Shown: positions 1-5,829 of the stretch, in pieces | Position numbering within the stretch: position 1 is the first letter of the stretch | How the letters are laid out: the number at the start of each line of letters is the position of its first letter | Assembly: GCA_965120415.1 (NCBI GenBank) | Contig: CBCPNA010000003.1 | Coordinates: 1-15,966 of the forward strand | Reading direction: 5' to 3' | DNA length: 15,966 nucleotides | Source of the DNA: CBCPNA01 sp965120415 | GTDB taxonomy: Bacteria > Bacillota > Clostridia > Lachnospirales > CAG-274 | Notes under the pieces: model-generated | What the model was told of the DNA's origin: nothing | Databases searched by the model: none | The model's input: only the letters and a program-made list of their open reading frames with translations | Translations under genes and position numbers: made by a program

Positions 1-17
1 AAAATTTATAAAAACAC

Positions 18-46
18 TTGAAAAAATAAAAGAAGTATGATATAAT
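18..46 (+). promoter_or_regulatory. Sigma-A-type promoter of the tRNA pair
   Basis: TTGAAA (18-23), a 17-base spacer and a perfect TATAAT (41-46). Transcription would start around 53, about six bases before the first tRNA, as expected for a stable-RNA operon. This is a near-consensus vegetative promoter. Confidence 0.85.
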
Positions 47-58
47 ATTAGTTGTTAT

Positions 59-130
59 GGCCCGTTGGTCAAGCGGTTAAGACGTGGCCCTTTCACGGCT
101 AAAACAGGGGTTCGATTCCCCTACGGGTCA
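59..130 (+). tRNA. tRNA-Glu (anticodon TTC)
   Basis: A complete cloverleaf can be drawn. The seven-base acceptor stem GGCCCGT pairs with ACGGGTC (one G-T pair). The anticodon arm TGGCC / CTTTCAC / GGCTA presents TTC, and the T arm CAGGGG-TTCGATT-CCCCT is canonical. The discriminator base is A at 130. The 3' CCA is not encoded (TTA follows), so it must be added by nucleotidyltransferase. It is the first gene of a two-tRNA transcript, with only six bases to the next tRNA. Confidence 0.95.
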
Positions 131-136
131 TTATTA

Positions 137-207
137 GGCGATATAGCCAAGTGGTAAGGCATGGGACTGCAACTCCCTGATCCCCAGTTCAAATCTGGGT
201 GTCGCCT
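137..207 (+). tRNA. tRNA-Cys (anticodon GCA)
   Basis: Acceptor arm GGCGATA pairs with TGTCGCC, with T as discriminator at 207. The anticodon loop CTGCAAC gives GCA, and the T arm is CCCAG-TTCAAAT-CTGGG. The outermost anticodon-stem pair is a T-T mismatch; the other four pair. CCA is not encoded. It is co-transcribed with the upstream tRNA-Glu and followed ten bases later by a hairpin terminator. Confidence 0.95.
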
Positions 208-216
208 TAATTTGAG

Positions 217-246
217 AGTGCATACTTAAATGCACTTTTATTTTAT
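217..246 (+). terminator. Rho-independent terminator of the tRNA operon
   Basis: AGTGCAT (217-223), a six-base loop and ATGCACT (230-236) form a perfect seven-pair stem, directly followed by TTTATTTT. The position, ten bases after tRNA-Cys, fits an end for the tRNA transcript. Confidence 0.75.
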
Positions 247-250
247 ACTT

Positions 251-600
251 TTTACTAATTTAACTATATTATATATAATAAACTTATTTTTTATATATGT
301 AACGTATTTTTGAGTAGTGAAGCATGGCTAGTATCTATAGTTACAATGAAACAATCAAATGTTAATTTGCTGATATTTAACCATTAAAGTTTTGAAAATA
401 TTATGATTGATTTGATAGATAGCCTTTAATATAAGTATGATTAAAATAGCAACAAAAGAGAATTTATATACATAAATAATAAAAAGCAAAAATAATATCC
501 AATTAATAAATACGTGTTTCTTAATATTGATATTTTGGATAAATTATATTAAAATAATAAACATATAATAATATACTTAACCTTTAGAAAGGATTTTTAT
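251..600 (+). other. Gene-poor interval between tRNAs and U32 gene
   Basis: No open reading frame of note with a ribosome binding site. There are two promoter-like elements: TTTACT-17-TATAAT (251-279) and, nearer the gene, TTGATA-17-TAAAAT (527-555). The stretch 326-424 could fold through GGCTA[GTA]TCTAT (326-338) pairing with ATAGATAGCC (415-424), but the pairing is imperfect and the region is AT-rich. If the first promoter is real, the interval is either a long leader of the U32 gene or a small RNA. I see nothing that decides this. Confidence 0.4.
527..555 (+). promoter_or_regulatory. Probable promoter of the U32-family gene
   Basis: TTGATA (527-532), a 17-base spacer and TAAAAT (550-555) predict a start near 562 and a leader of about 40 bases. 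The gene's ribosome binding site (AGAAAGGA, about 586-593) follows within that leader. Confidence 0.55.
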
Positions 601-1863
601 ATGAATAAGGTGGAATTATTAGCCCCTGCTGGTGATTTAGAAAAGCTTAAAGTGGCAGTTTTGTACGGTGCTGATGCGGTATATTTAGGGGGCAATTCTT
701 TTGGGCTTAGAGCAAAAGCTAAAAATTTTGATTTAGAAGAAATGGAAGAAGGGGTAAAATTTGCGCATGATAATAACGTTAAAGTTTATGTTGTATGTAA
801 TATTTTTGCACATAATGCTGATTTTACTAATGAAAAGTTTGAACATTATCTAAAAAATTTAGAAAAAATAAATATAGATGCTATAATAGTAGCAGATCCT
901 GGTATGTTTTCTATAATAAGGCAAACATTGCCTAATATGGATGTTCATATAAGTACACAATCTAATGTTACTAATTATCAAACGGCTTTATTTTGGAAAA
1001 ATTTAGGTGCTAAAAGAGTTATCCTTGCTCGTGAGTTATCTTTTAAAGAAATACAAAATATAACAGAAAATCTAAAAAATGAAATGGAGATAGAAACATT
1101 TATCCATGGCGCAATGTGTATGGCTTATTCTGGGCGTTGTTTGCTTAGTAATTATTTTACAAGCAGAGATTCTAATAAGGGGGCTTGCGCCCAATCTTGT
1201 CGCTGGAAGTATAATATCGTGGAAGAAACAAGACCTAATGAATATTATCCGATAGAAGAAGATGAAAGAGGGACATATATATTCAATTCTAAAGATTTAT
1301 GCATGATAAATCATATACCAGAGCTTGTAAACGCTAATATAAATAGCTTTAAAATAGAAGGTAGGGCAAAAAGTATTTTTTATTTAGCATCTGTTGTAAA
1401 GGTTTATAGACAGGCTATAGATGATTATTTTAAAGATGAAAGTTTATATAAAAGCAAAAAAGAATATTATTACAAAGAGCTTTTGAAAGCTAGTCATAGG
1501 GGCTATACAACGGGCTTTTATTTTGATAAGCCTAAAGATTATGACCATATCTATAGTGGTAATTCTTATGTTAGGCTTTATGATTTTATAGGACTTGTTA
1601 AAGAGTATGATAAACAAACCGGTTTTGCTATTATCCAGCAACGCAATAAATTTGTATTAAATGATGAGGTAGAATTTTTGACTGCTAAAGGTGATTTTTT
1701 TAAGCAAAAAATATTAGAAATGTATGATTATACAACAGGAGAACCTCTTTTAGAAGCACCACATCCAGAGCAAATAATAAAGCTAAAAGTTTTAAAAGAA
1801 GTATCACCTTATGATTTAATAAGAAAGAAAAGTGATAATCCAGTAACTATTGAAAATATTTAA
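601..1863 (+). CDS. U32 family protein, probable tRNA uridine(34) hydroxylase (TrhP/YrrO-like)
   Basis: 420 residues with ATG preceded by AGAAAGGA. It opens with the U32 hallmark ELLAPAG (residues 5-11) and carries the family signature around residues 165-183 (E..FIHG..C....G.CLLS). Cysteines C173, C180, C196 (or C200) and C234 have the spacing of the four Fe-S-ligating cysteines known in UbiU, TrhP and RlhA. The family is called a peptidase for historical reasons; characterised members are mostly Fe-S enzymes or factors that hydroxylate RNA or quinones. Length and architecture (catalytic barrel plus a short C-terminal beta domain, about residues 330-410) match Bacillus YrrO and E. coli YegQ rather than the longer RlhA. 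By family it would act with prephenate-dependent formation of 5-hydroxyuridine at tRNA wobble U34. It sits alone between its own promoter and a strong terminator, downstream of two tRNA genes. Family assignment is solid; the precise substrate is inference. Confidence 0.85.
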   Translation: MNKVELLAPAGDLEKLKVAVLYGADAVYLGGNSFGLRAKAKNFDLEEMEEGVKFAHDNNVKVYVVCNIFAHNADFTNEKFEHYLKNLEKINIDAIIVADPGMFSIIRQTLPNMDVHISTQSNVTNYQTALFWKNLGAKRVILARELSFKEIQNITENLKNEMEIETFIHGAMCMAYSGRCLLSNYFTSRDSNKGACAQSCRWKYNIVEETRPNEYYPIEEDERGTYIFNSKDLCMINHIPELVNANINSFKIEGRAKSIFYLASVVKVYRQAIDDYFKDESLYKSKKEYYYKELLKASHRGYTTGFYFDKPKDYDHIYSGNSYVRLYDFIGLVKEYDKQTGFAIIQQRNKFVLNDEVEFLTAKGDFFKQKILEMYDYTTGEPLLEAPHPEQIIKLKVLKEVSPYDLIRKKSDNPVTIENI

Positions 1864-1914
1864 ATGTTGATTTTATTTCATTTGAAGGTAGCATTTTTGA
1901 AACAATGTGCATAT

Positions 1915-1955
1915 AATAATACCCTAACAATCAGAAAGTTAGGGTATTATTTTTA
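1915..1955 (+). terminator. Strong terminator after the U32 gene
   Basis: A perfect 14-pair stem (1915-1928 with 1938-1951, core ACCCTAAC / GTTAGGGT) and a nine-base loop, followed by a T-rich tail. It lies about 50 bases past the stop codon. On the opposite strand the tail is less T-rich, so it is mainly a plus-strand terminator, though it may also stop the minus-strand operon that ends at 2032. Confidence 0.85.
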
Positions 1956-2031
1956 TTGATAAAAATAGTGTCATAATTAGCTTAATTTTAAGATTTAAGT
2001 TAGTTTAGTTATGTTATTATAGTTAATAATA

Positions 2032-2478
2032 CTATAATTTTCTTCCACATATAGGGCAAAAGACAGATTTATCTAAAATCTTTTCATTGCAATAAGAACA
2101 ACATTTTATTTCTTCTTCATTATTTGTATCGCTATAGGTGGTACTTTCTTCTAATGGAATTTCTAATTTTTCAACTTTTTTAATATCTTGTATAACTTCT
2201 ACATTTTTTGCCTTTTCTTTTGCTAATAAAGATTTAAGCTCATTTATTTGTTCTTCTATTTTAGCAATTTCTAAATATTTTTCATCAAAAAATTTACCAA
2301 TGCTACCTCCATATGCATATATTTCATGTACTTTTTGTCCTATTTCTAAATAGAGTTTTTTTAATTTTTCTTCTGCAGAGTTTAGTTTTAAATTAGTTTT
2401 AATATTTTTTATAAGCTTGTTAGAAGATGTTGTTACTTTTTTGCCTAATTTTGTTATATTTGTTTTAATTTCACTCAT
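2032..2478 (-). CDS. Coiled-coil zinc-ribbon protein (unknown function)
   Basis: 148 residues from the ATG at 2478, which follows GGTGA at good spacing. The in-frame GTG at 2490 lies inside that Shine-Dalgarno and is rejected as a start. The N-terminal third is Lys/Ser/Thr-rich and amphipathic. The middle (about residues 35-105) is Glu/Lys-rich and likely a coiled coil. An acidic linker follows, and the C-terminus has a zinc ribbon of two CxxC knuckles (C..C..CNEK and CPICG) ending in RKL. There is no signal peptide or membrane segment. It is the last gene of the nfeD-floA operon, starting 21 bases after the floA stop, so a role connected to membrane microdomains is plausible but unproven. 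I recognise only the domain type, not a named family. Confidence 0.75.
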   Translation of the reverse strand: MSEIKTNITKLGKKVTTSSNKLIKNIKTNLKLNSAEEKLKKLYLEIGQKVHEIYAYGGSIGKFFDEKYLEIAKIEEQINELKSLLAKEKAKNVEVIQDIKKVEKLEIPLEESTTYSDTNNEEEIKCCSYCNEKILDKSVFCPICGRKL

Positions 2479-2499
2479 AAAAATCACCACTTTTATCTA

Positions 2500-3495
2500 T
2501 TAATCTCTTTTAGTATCCTTTTCATAGCCTTTTATGCCAATATCAAAATTCATCTTGCCAAGGGCATCTTTTAAGCCTATGTCTGCTTTAGTTTTTTCTA
2601 AATTGTAGTAGTCCATAACCCCTATATTACCTTTTACTAAAGCCTCTGATATAGCAGCGGGTATTTTAGATTCTTCTTCTACAACTTTAGCTTTCATCTG
2701 TTCTACAAATGCTTTCATTTCTTGTTCTTTAGCTATAGCTAATGCTCTTCTTTCTTCTGCTTTAGCTTGTGCTATTTTTTTGTCGGCCTCGGCTTGCTCT
2801 ATTTGGAGCTGAGCTCCTATATTTCTTCCTATGTCAATATCTGCTATGTCTATAGATAATATTTCAAATGCAGTGCCTGAATCAAGCCCTTTGGTTAAAA
2901 CAACTTGCGATATTCTATCAGGGTTTTCAAGCACTTCTTTATGCTCTTTTGAAGAACCAACAGTTGTAACAATACCTTCACCAACTCTTGCTACTATTGT
3001 TTCTTCACCAGCACCCCCTATAAGCCTTGATATATTTGCTCTAACAGTAACTCTAGCCATAACTCTAACCTCTATACCGTCAATAGCAACTGCAGATATC
3101 CATGGTGTTTCTATAATTTTTGGGTTAACGCTCATCCTAACAGCTTCAAAAACATCACGACCAGCTAAATCTATAGCAGCAGCTTTTTCAAAAGATAATT
3201 CTAAATTTGCTCTTTGAGCTGCTATAAGCGCATCAACAACATTATCAACACGCCCTCCAGATAACAAATGCGATTCAAGCTGATTTATATCAAGCTCTAG
3301 GCTTGCTTTACTTCCTTTTATTAAAGGGCGTATTATCCTATGTGGGTTAACTCTCCTAAGCCTCATACCGACTAAAGAAAGTATATTAACTTTAACACCA
3401 GATGCTATAGCAGATACCCAAAGCCCAACAGGAATAATAGAAAATATAAATATTATTAACAGTATTATTAAAATTGTAATAAAAAATAAAAACAT
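2500..3495 (-). CDS. floA: Flotillin-like protein FloA
   Basis: 331 residues, the same length as Bacillus subtilis FloA (YqfA). The N-terminus is a hydrophobic hairpin-like membrane anchor (about residues 1-30). The PHB/SPFH-like domain follows, including the conserved RRVNPHRI stretch and SVNPKIIETPWISAVA. The C-terminal part has Glu-Ala repeats (IEQAEADKKIAQAKAEERR, about 233-251) that form the coiled coil for oligomerisation. Flotillins scaffold functional membrane microdomains and influence secretion, signalling and fluidity. The start is supported by a perfect AGGAGG (3501-3506) five bases upstream. That Shine-Dalgarno overlaps the TAG stop of nfeD, indicating translational coupling. Conservation is very high; I see nothing truncated or unusual. 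Confidence 0.95.
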   Translation of the reverse strand: MFLFFITILIILLIIFIFSIIPVGLWVSAIASGVKVNILSLVGMRLRRVNPHRIIRPLIKGSKASLELDINQLESHLLSGGRVDNVVDALIAAQRANLELSFEKAAAIDLAGRDVFEAVRMSVNPKIIETPWISAVAIDGIEVRVMARVTVRANISRLIGGAGEETIVARVGEGIVTTVGSSKEHKEVLENPDRISQVVLTKGLDSGTAFEILSIDIADIDIGRNIGAQLQIEQAEADKKIAQAKAEERRALAIAKEQEMKAFVEQMKAKVVEEESKIPAAISEALVKGNIGVMDYYNLEKTKADIGLKDALGKMNFDIGIKGYEKDTKRD

Positions 3496-3504
3496 ATACT
3501 CCTC

Positions 3505-3972
3505 CTAATTATGATTAATAAGTTTAACATATAATTTATTTTCTAAAATTCTAGAACCTCTTACTTTAACATTATTATTTATATATCCATCTTCAGAAAC
3601 AACCTCTAGTAAAATTCCGTTAAAATCAACAGTGCCAGAAGGTCTTAAGGTTGTTTTAGTTATACCTTCTCTACCTATAAGATTATTTAAATTAGAAATT
3701 TCTTTTTTGCTTGATAGCTTATCAAATAGGATAATTTTAGATAGTAATTGTTTCTTTTTTAAATATTTTATAAAAAAATAAATTAATAAAATAATTAAAA
3801 CAAACTCTATTAAAACAATAACAATACTAACCTGCATTAATTTTAAAGACATAAAAAAAGATGAAACTATTGAAACAACTCCTAAAGCACCGGCTATTCC
3901 TCCAGGTAAAAATGTTTCTAAAAAAATTAATATGATGCCTAATACAAATAAAAAAATACTAATTGCATTCAT
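3505..3972 (-). CDS. NfeD-like membrane protein, short form
   Basis: 155 residues from ATG 3972, preceded by GAGGTGA with six-base spacing. An alternative GTG at 3981 falls within the Shine-Dalgarno and is rejected. There are three hydrophobic segments (about residues 4-20, 22-42 and 46-68), with ETFLPGG between the first two. A charged linker follows, then a C-terminal OB-fold domain (about 95-152; GREGITKTTLRPSGTV and the GYI...V.VRG strand pattern). This is the NfeD1b architecture lacking the N-terminal ClpP-like serine protease domain of long NfeD proteins such as YqeZ. NfeD proteins are encoded beside flotillins and are thought to be their membrane partners. It is the first gene of the operon, nine bases before floA. 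Confidence 0.88.
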   Translation of the reverse strand: MNAISIFLFVLGIILIFLETFLPGGIAGALGVVSIVSSFFMSLKLMQVSIVIVLIEFVLIILLIYFFIKYLKKKQLLSKIILFDKLSSKKEISNLNNLIGREGITKTTLRPSGTVDFNGILLEVVSEDGYINNNVKVRGSRILENKLYVKLINHN

Positions 3973-4011
3973 AAGATTCACCTCTTTCTAAATAAATATA
4001 TGTATATGATA

Positions 4012-4040
4012 ATTATATACTAAAATTTCGTATTTTTCAA
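4012..4040 (-). promoter_or_regulatory. Promoter of the nfeD-floA-zinc ribbon operon
   Basis: On the minus strand: TTGAAA (4040-4035), exactly 17 bases, then a perfect TATAAT (4017-4012). The predicted start is near 4005, giving a leader of about 33 bases to nfeD. This vegetative promoter contrasts with Bacillus subtilis, where the floA operon also uses SigW. No second promoter type is obvious here. Confidence 0.8.
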
Positions 4041-4060
4041 TAATTTTATTAAATAAGTTA

Positions 4061-4087
4061 AGTCAGATTATGTATAATAATCTGACT
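4061..4087 (-). terminator. Terminator hairpin after the dehydrogenase gene
   Basis: AGTCAGATTA / TAATCTGACT forms a perfect ten-pair stem with a seven-base loop, seven bases beyond the stop codon of the gene ending at 4094. The T-rich tail on the minus strand is interrupted (TAACTTATTT), so efficiency is uncertain. Confidence 0.6.
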
Positions 4088-4093
4088 ATATAT

Positions 4094-5293
4094 TTATTCT
4101 ACTATATCAGGGTTAAAGCTTTCTTGCCAAGGCAAGCCATATTTATTGAGATCTTGCATAAAAGGGTCTGGGTCAAACTCTTCTACATTATAGACTCCAG
4201 CTTTATTCCATTTGCCGGTAAGCACCATTTTAGCTCCTATCATAGCCGGTACACCAGTTGTATAAGAAATTGCTTGAGAGCCAACTTCTTTATAGCATGA
4301 TTGATGGTCACACACATTGTATAGATAATAGTTTTTTTCTTTTCCATCTTTAAGCCCTTTAAAAATACAACCTATGTTAGTTTTGCCTTTCGTCCTTTCT
4401 CCTAATGTTGCTGGGTCTGGTAAAATAGCTTTTAAAAACTGAAGAGGTACTATTTCTTTACCTTCAAAATTAATTGGCTTAATACTTGTAAGCCCTACAT
4501 TTTCAAGCACTCTAAGATGAGTTAAATATTTTTCAGAAAACGTCATAAAAAATCTAATTCTTTTAACTTCTTTAATATTTATAGCTAAAGATTCCAACTC
4601 TTCATGGTATAAAAGATACATATCCTTTTCTCCTATTTCTGGAAAGTTGTATGTTCTTTTAATTTCTAGTGGATTTGTTTCTATAAATTTGCCATTTTCA
4701 AAATATCTGCCTTTTGAGGTTATTTCTCTTATATTTATTTCTGGGTTAAAATTGGTTGCAAAATGATAACCATGGTCGCCAGCATTAGCATCTAAAATAT
4801 CTATATAATGTATTTCATCAAAATGATGCTTTTTAGCATAAGCAGAAAAAACGCCTGTAACCCCAGGGTCAAATCCACAACCCAAAACAGCAGTAATACC
4901 GGCTTTTTCAAATTTTTCTTTATAAGCCCATTGCCATTTGTATTCAAATTTTGCAGTATCTAAAGGTTCATAGTTAGCAGTGTCTAGATAATGCACTTTT
5001 GTAGCAAGGCAAGCCTCCATAATAGATAAATCTTGATAAGGAAGTGCAAGGTTTATAACAATATCTGGCTTAAAATTATTTATTAAAGCTATTGTATCTT
5101 CTATATTATCAGCATCTAACTGTGCGGTAGAAATTTTTGTCTTGCTATTGCTTAATTTTTGCTTTAAAGCATCGCATTTAGCTTTTGTTCTACTAGCAAT
5201 ACAAATTTCATCAAATATGTCTGGATTTTGGCAACATTTATGCACGGTTACAGAAGAAACGCCTCCAGCCCCAACAATTAAAGCTTTTCCCAT
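4094..5293 (-). CDS. Carboxynorspermidine/carboxyspermidine dehydrogenase (saccharopine dehydrogenase family)
   Basis: 399 residues from ATG 5293. GGAGG (5309-5305) lies eleven bases upstream, a little far but the only good site. The in-frame ATG at 5356 has none and would add 21 unconserved residues before the Rossmann fold. The N-terminus is KALIVGAGGVSS (residues 3-14), the dinucleotide-binding loop. The saccharopine-dehydrogenase-like catalytic domain includes VLGCGFDPGVTGVFSAYA, and the C-terminus has ISYTTGVPAMIGAKMV. The enzyme condenses aspartate semialdehyde with a diamine (diaminopropane or putrescine) and reduces the imine with NADPH; a decarboxylase then yields norspermidine or spermidine. 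Length matches characterised enzymes (about 400). The partner decarboxylase gene (nspC) is not in this window. Which diamine is used cannot be read from sequence. The upstream region is unusually structured (5328-5444). Confidence 0.88.
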   Translation of the reverse strand: MGKALIVGAGGVSSVTVHKCCQNPDIFDEICIASRTKAKCDALKQKLSNSKTKISTAQLDADNIEDTIALINNFKPDIVINLALPYQDLSIMEACLATKVHYLDTANYEPLDTAKFEYKWQWAYKEKFEKAGITAVLGCGFDPGVTGVFSAYAKKHHFDEIHYIDILDANAGDHGYHFATNFNPEINIREITSKGRYFENGKFIETNPLEIKRTYNFPEIGEKDMYLLYHEELESLAINIKEVKRIRFFMTFSEKYLTHLRVLENVGLTSIKPINFEGKEIVPLQFLKAILPDPATLGERTKGKTNIGCIFKGLKDGKEKNYYLYNVCDHQSCYKEVGSQAISYTTGVPAMIGAKMVLTGKWNKAGVYNVEEFDPDPFMQDLNKYGLPWQESFNPDIVE

Positions 5294-5327
5294 TTTATTA
5301 ATTTCCTCCAATTTTAATAAAATAATT

Positions 5328-5396
5328 AATTGATACCTATTGAAGCTATATAGCAAATGTATAAGATAAGCTATATAACAAGTTTTAGTATCAATT
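5328..5396 (-). promoter_or_regulatory. Structured leader upstream of the polyamine dehydrogenase
   Basis: Read on the minus strand, AATTGATAC (5396-5388) and GTATCAATT (5336-5328) are a perfect nine-base inverted repeat closing a 51-base loop. The loop contains two direct copies of TTG(T/C)TATATAGCTT (5381-5368 and 5356-5343, 13 of 14 identical). The 3' arm ends about 19 bases before the Shine-Dalgarno, so folding could affect translation. The repeats could alternatively be protein binding sites. No known riboswitch consensus is recognised. Confidence 0.4.
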
Positions 5397-5413
5397 TATT
5401 TGATTAAATTATT

Positions 5414-5444
5414 AGGTTATATATAACCTTTCGTATTATTCTAA
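5414..5444 (-). promoter_or_regulatory. Possible promoter with palindromic operator
   Basis: AGGTTATATATAACCT (5429-5414) is a perfect 16-base palindrome. On the minus strand it contains TATAAC (5421-5416), which lies 17 bases downstream of TTAGAA (5444-5439), a plausible weak sigma-A promoter for the dehydrogenase gene. A palindrome over a -10 box is a common repressor-site arrangement. The regulator is unknown. Confidence 0.35.
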
Positions 5445-5521
5445 CATACAAAAAATGTTTATTCAAGCATAATTTTTATGTATTGTAATTATATATGTTT
5501 TTTTATTTATAAAAATTCATA

Positions 5522-5550
5522 TTGCATTTTTATAAAAAATAGTATAAAAT
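5522..5550 (+). promoter_or_regulatory. Possible toxin promoter
   Basis: TTGCAT (5522-5527), 17 bases, TAAAAT (5545-5550); TATAAA at 5543 is an alternative -10. The -35 match is weak (three of six). The predicted start near 5557 would give a leader of about 70 bases containing two hairpins before the small toxin-like gene. Confidence 0.4.
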
Positions 5551-5592
5551 TGAGATATGTAAAGCTAGACAAGCTTTGGAGTTTATGTTTAG

Positions 5593-5616
5593 CCTTTCTA
5601 TATAATTATAGAAAGG
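5593..5616 (+). promoter_or_regulatory. Hairpin sequestering the toxin Shine-Dalgarno
   Basis: CCTTTCTATA (5593-5602), loop TAAT, TATAGAAAGG (5607-5616) is a perfect ten-pair hairpin. Its 3' arm is part of the ribosome binding site GAAAGGGGG (5611-5619) of the 28-residue ORF. A smaller hairpin AAAGCT / AGCTTT (5561-5566 with 5572-5577) precedes it. Burying the Shine-Dalgarno in the primary transcript is a known control layer in type I toxin mRNAs. Confidence 0.6.
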
Positions 5617-5627
5617 GGGTTGATAAT

Positions 5628-5714
5628 ATGGAAATTTCATTATATGAAATACTCTCTTTGCAAATGCAAGGTTTAATAGTATTAATAACCCTTTTGGATT
5701 ACATAAATACATAA
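5628..5714 (+). CDS. Small hydrophobic peptide, putative type I (holin-like / TxpA-like) toxin
   Basis: 28 residues, ATG at 5628 with a very strong GAAAGGGGG site nine bases upstream. It starts MEISLYEILSL and continues QMQGLIVLITLLDY: a short polar N-terminus with the YE-x-L-x-L pattern seen in annotated putative holin-like toxins of Firmicutes, then one hydrophobic stretch long enough to span or insert into a membrane. It ends INT rather than in the usual lysine-rich tail, so it may be a slightly truncated or divergent family member. The gene has a structured leader with an occluded ribosome binding site. A convergent antisense RNA starts beyond its 3' end (5823 to 5728). By analogy to Bacillus TxpA and BsrG, the peptide would disturb the membrane when unrepressed. 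The peptide is too short for homology by eye to be conclusive; the surrounding RNA architecture is the stronger evidence. Confidence 0.6.
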   Translation: MEISLYEILSLQMQGLIVLITLLDYINT

Positions 5715-5727
5715 AAGAAAGTAATTC

Positions 5728-5823
5728 AAAAAATAACCATAAACTATGCCAGTAGCTCATGGTTAAAGTAAATTCAAAATAATTCCATAGGCTAAACTGA
5801 ACCCAAGCAGTTTACCTTTATTT
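5728..5823 (-). ncRNA. Putative antisense antitoxin RNA
   Basis: A convergent transcript of about 95 bases is predicted by a near-perfect promoter upstream and an intrinsic terminator at its end. The terminator, on the minus strand, is TAACCAT (5765-5759) pairing with ATGGTTA (5740-5734), immediately followed by six Ts (5733-5728). The RNA has a second hairpin, TAAACTG / CAGTTTA (5814-5808 with 5799-5793). It lies wholly 3' of the small ORF and would overlap only the 3' untranslated part of the toxin mRNA. This is the geometry of the 3'-overlapping TxpA/RatA and BsrG/SR4 pairs, where the RNA duplex triggers toxin mRNA decay or blocks translation. It encodes no peptide that I can see. Confidence 0.6.
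5793..5822 (+). terminator. Possible first terminator of the toxin mRNA
   Basis: TAAACTG (5793-5799), eight-base loop, CAGTTTA (5808-5814), then CCTTTATTT. The stem is modest and the T tract interrupted. It is probably the 3' end of the toxin message or a partial stop, with a stronger one at 5902-5926. Confidence 0.4.
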
Positions 5824-5829
5824 AAAAAC

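Noticed and set aside
2016..2038. Inverted repeat ATTATAGT / ACTATAAT at the end of the zinc-ribbon gene
   Set aside because: Purely AT-rich stem that overlaps the stop codon, with no T tract on the minus strand. It is not convincing as a terminator.
2831..3217. 128-codon plus-strand ORF opposite floA
   Set aside because: It is antisense to a highly conserved part of floA, has no ribosome binding site and has a low-complexity Ser/Thr/Ile composition typical of a reverse-strand shadow.
5478..5627. N-terminal extension of the small toxin ORF from an upstream in-frame ATG
   Set aside because: No ribosome binding site at 5478, and the proposed promoter and both leader hairpins lie within the extension. 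The ATG at 5628 has the strong GAAAGGGGG site.
5530..5760. 76-codon minus-strand ORF across the toxin region
   Set aside because: It is the reverse strand of the toxin leader and ORF, lacks a Shine-Dalgarno and runs through the antisense RNA terminator.
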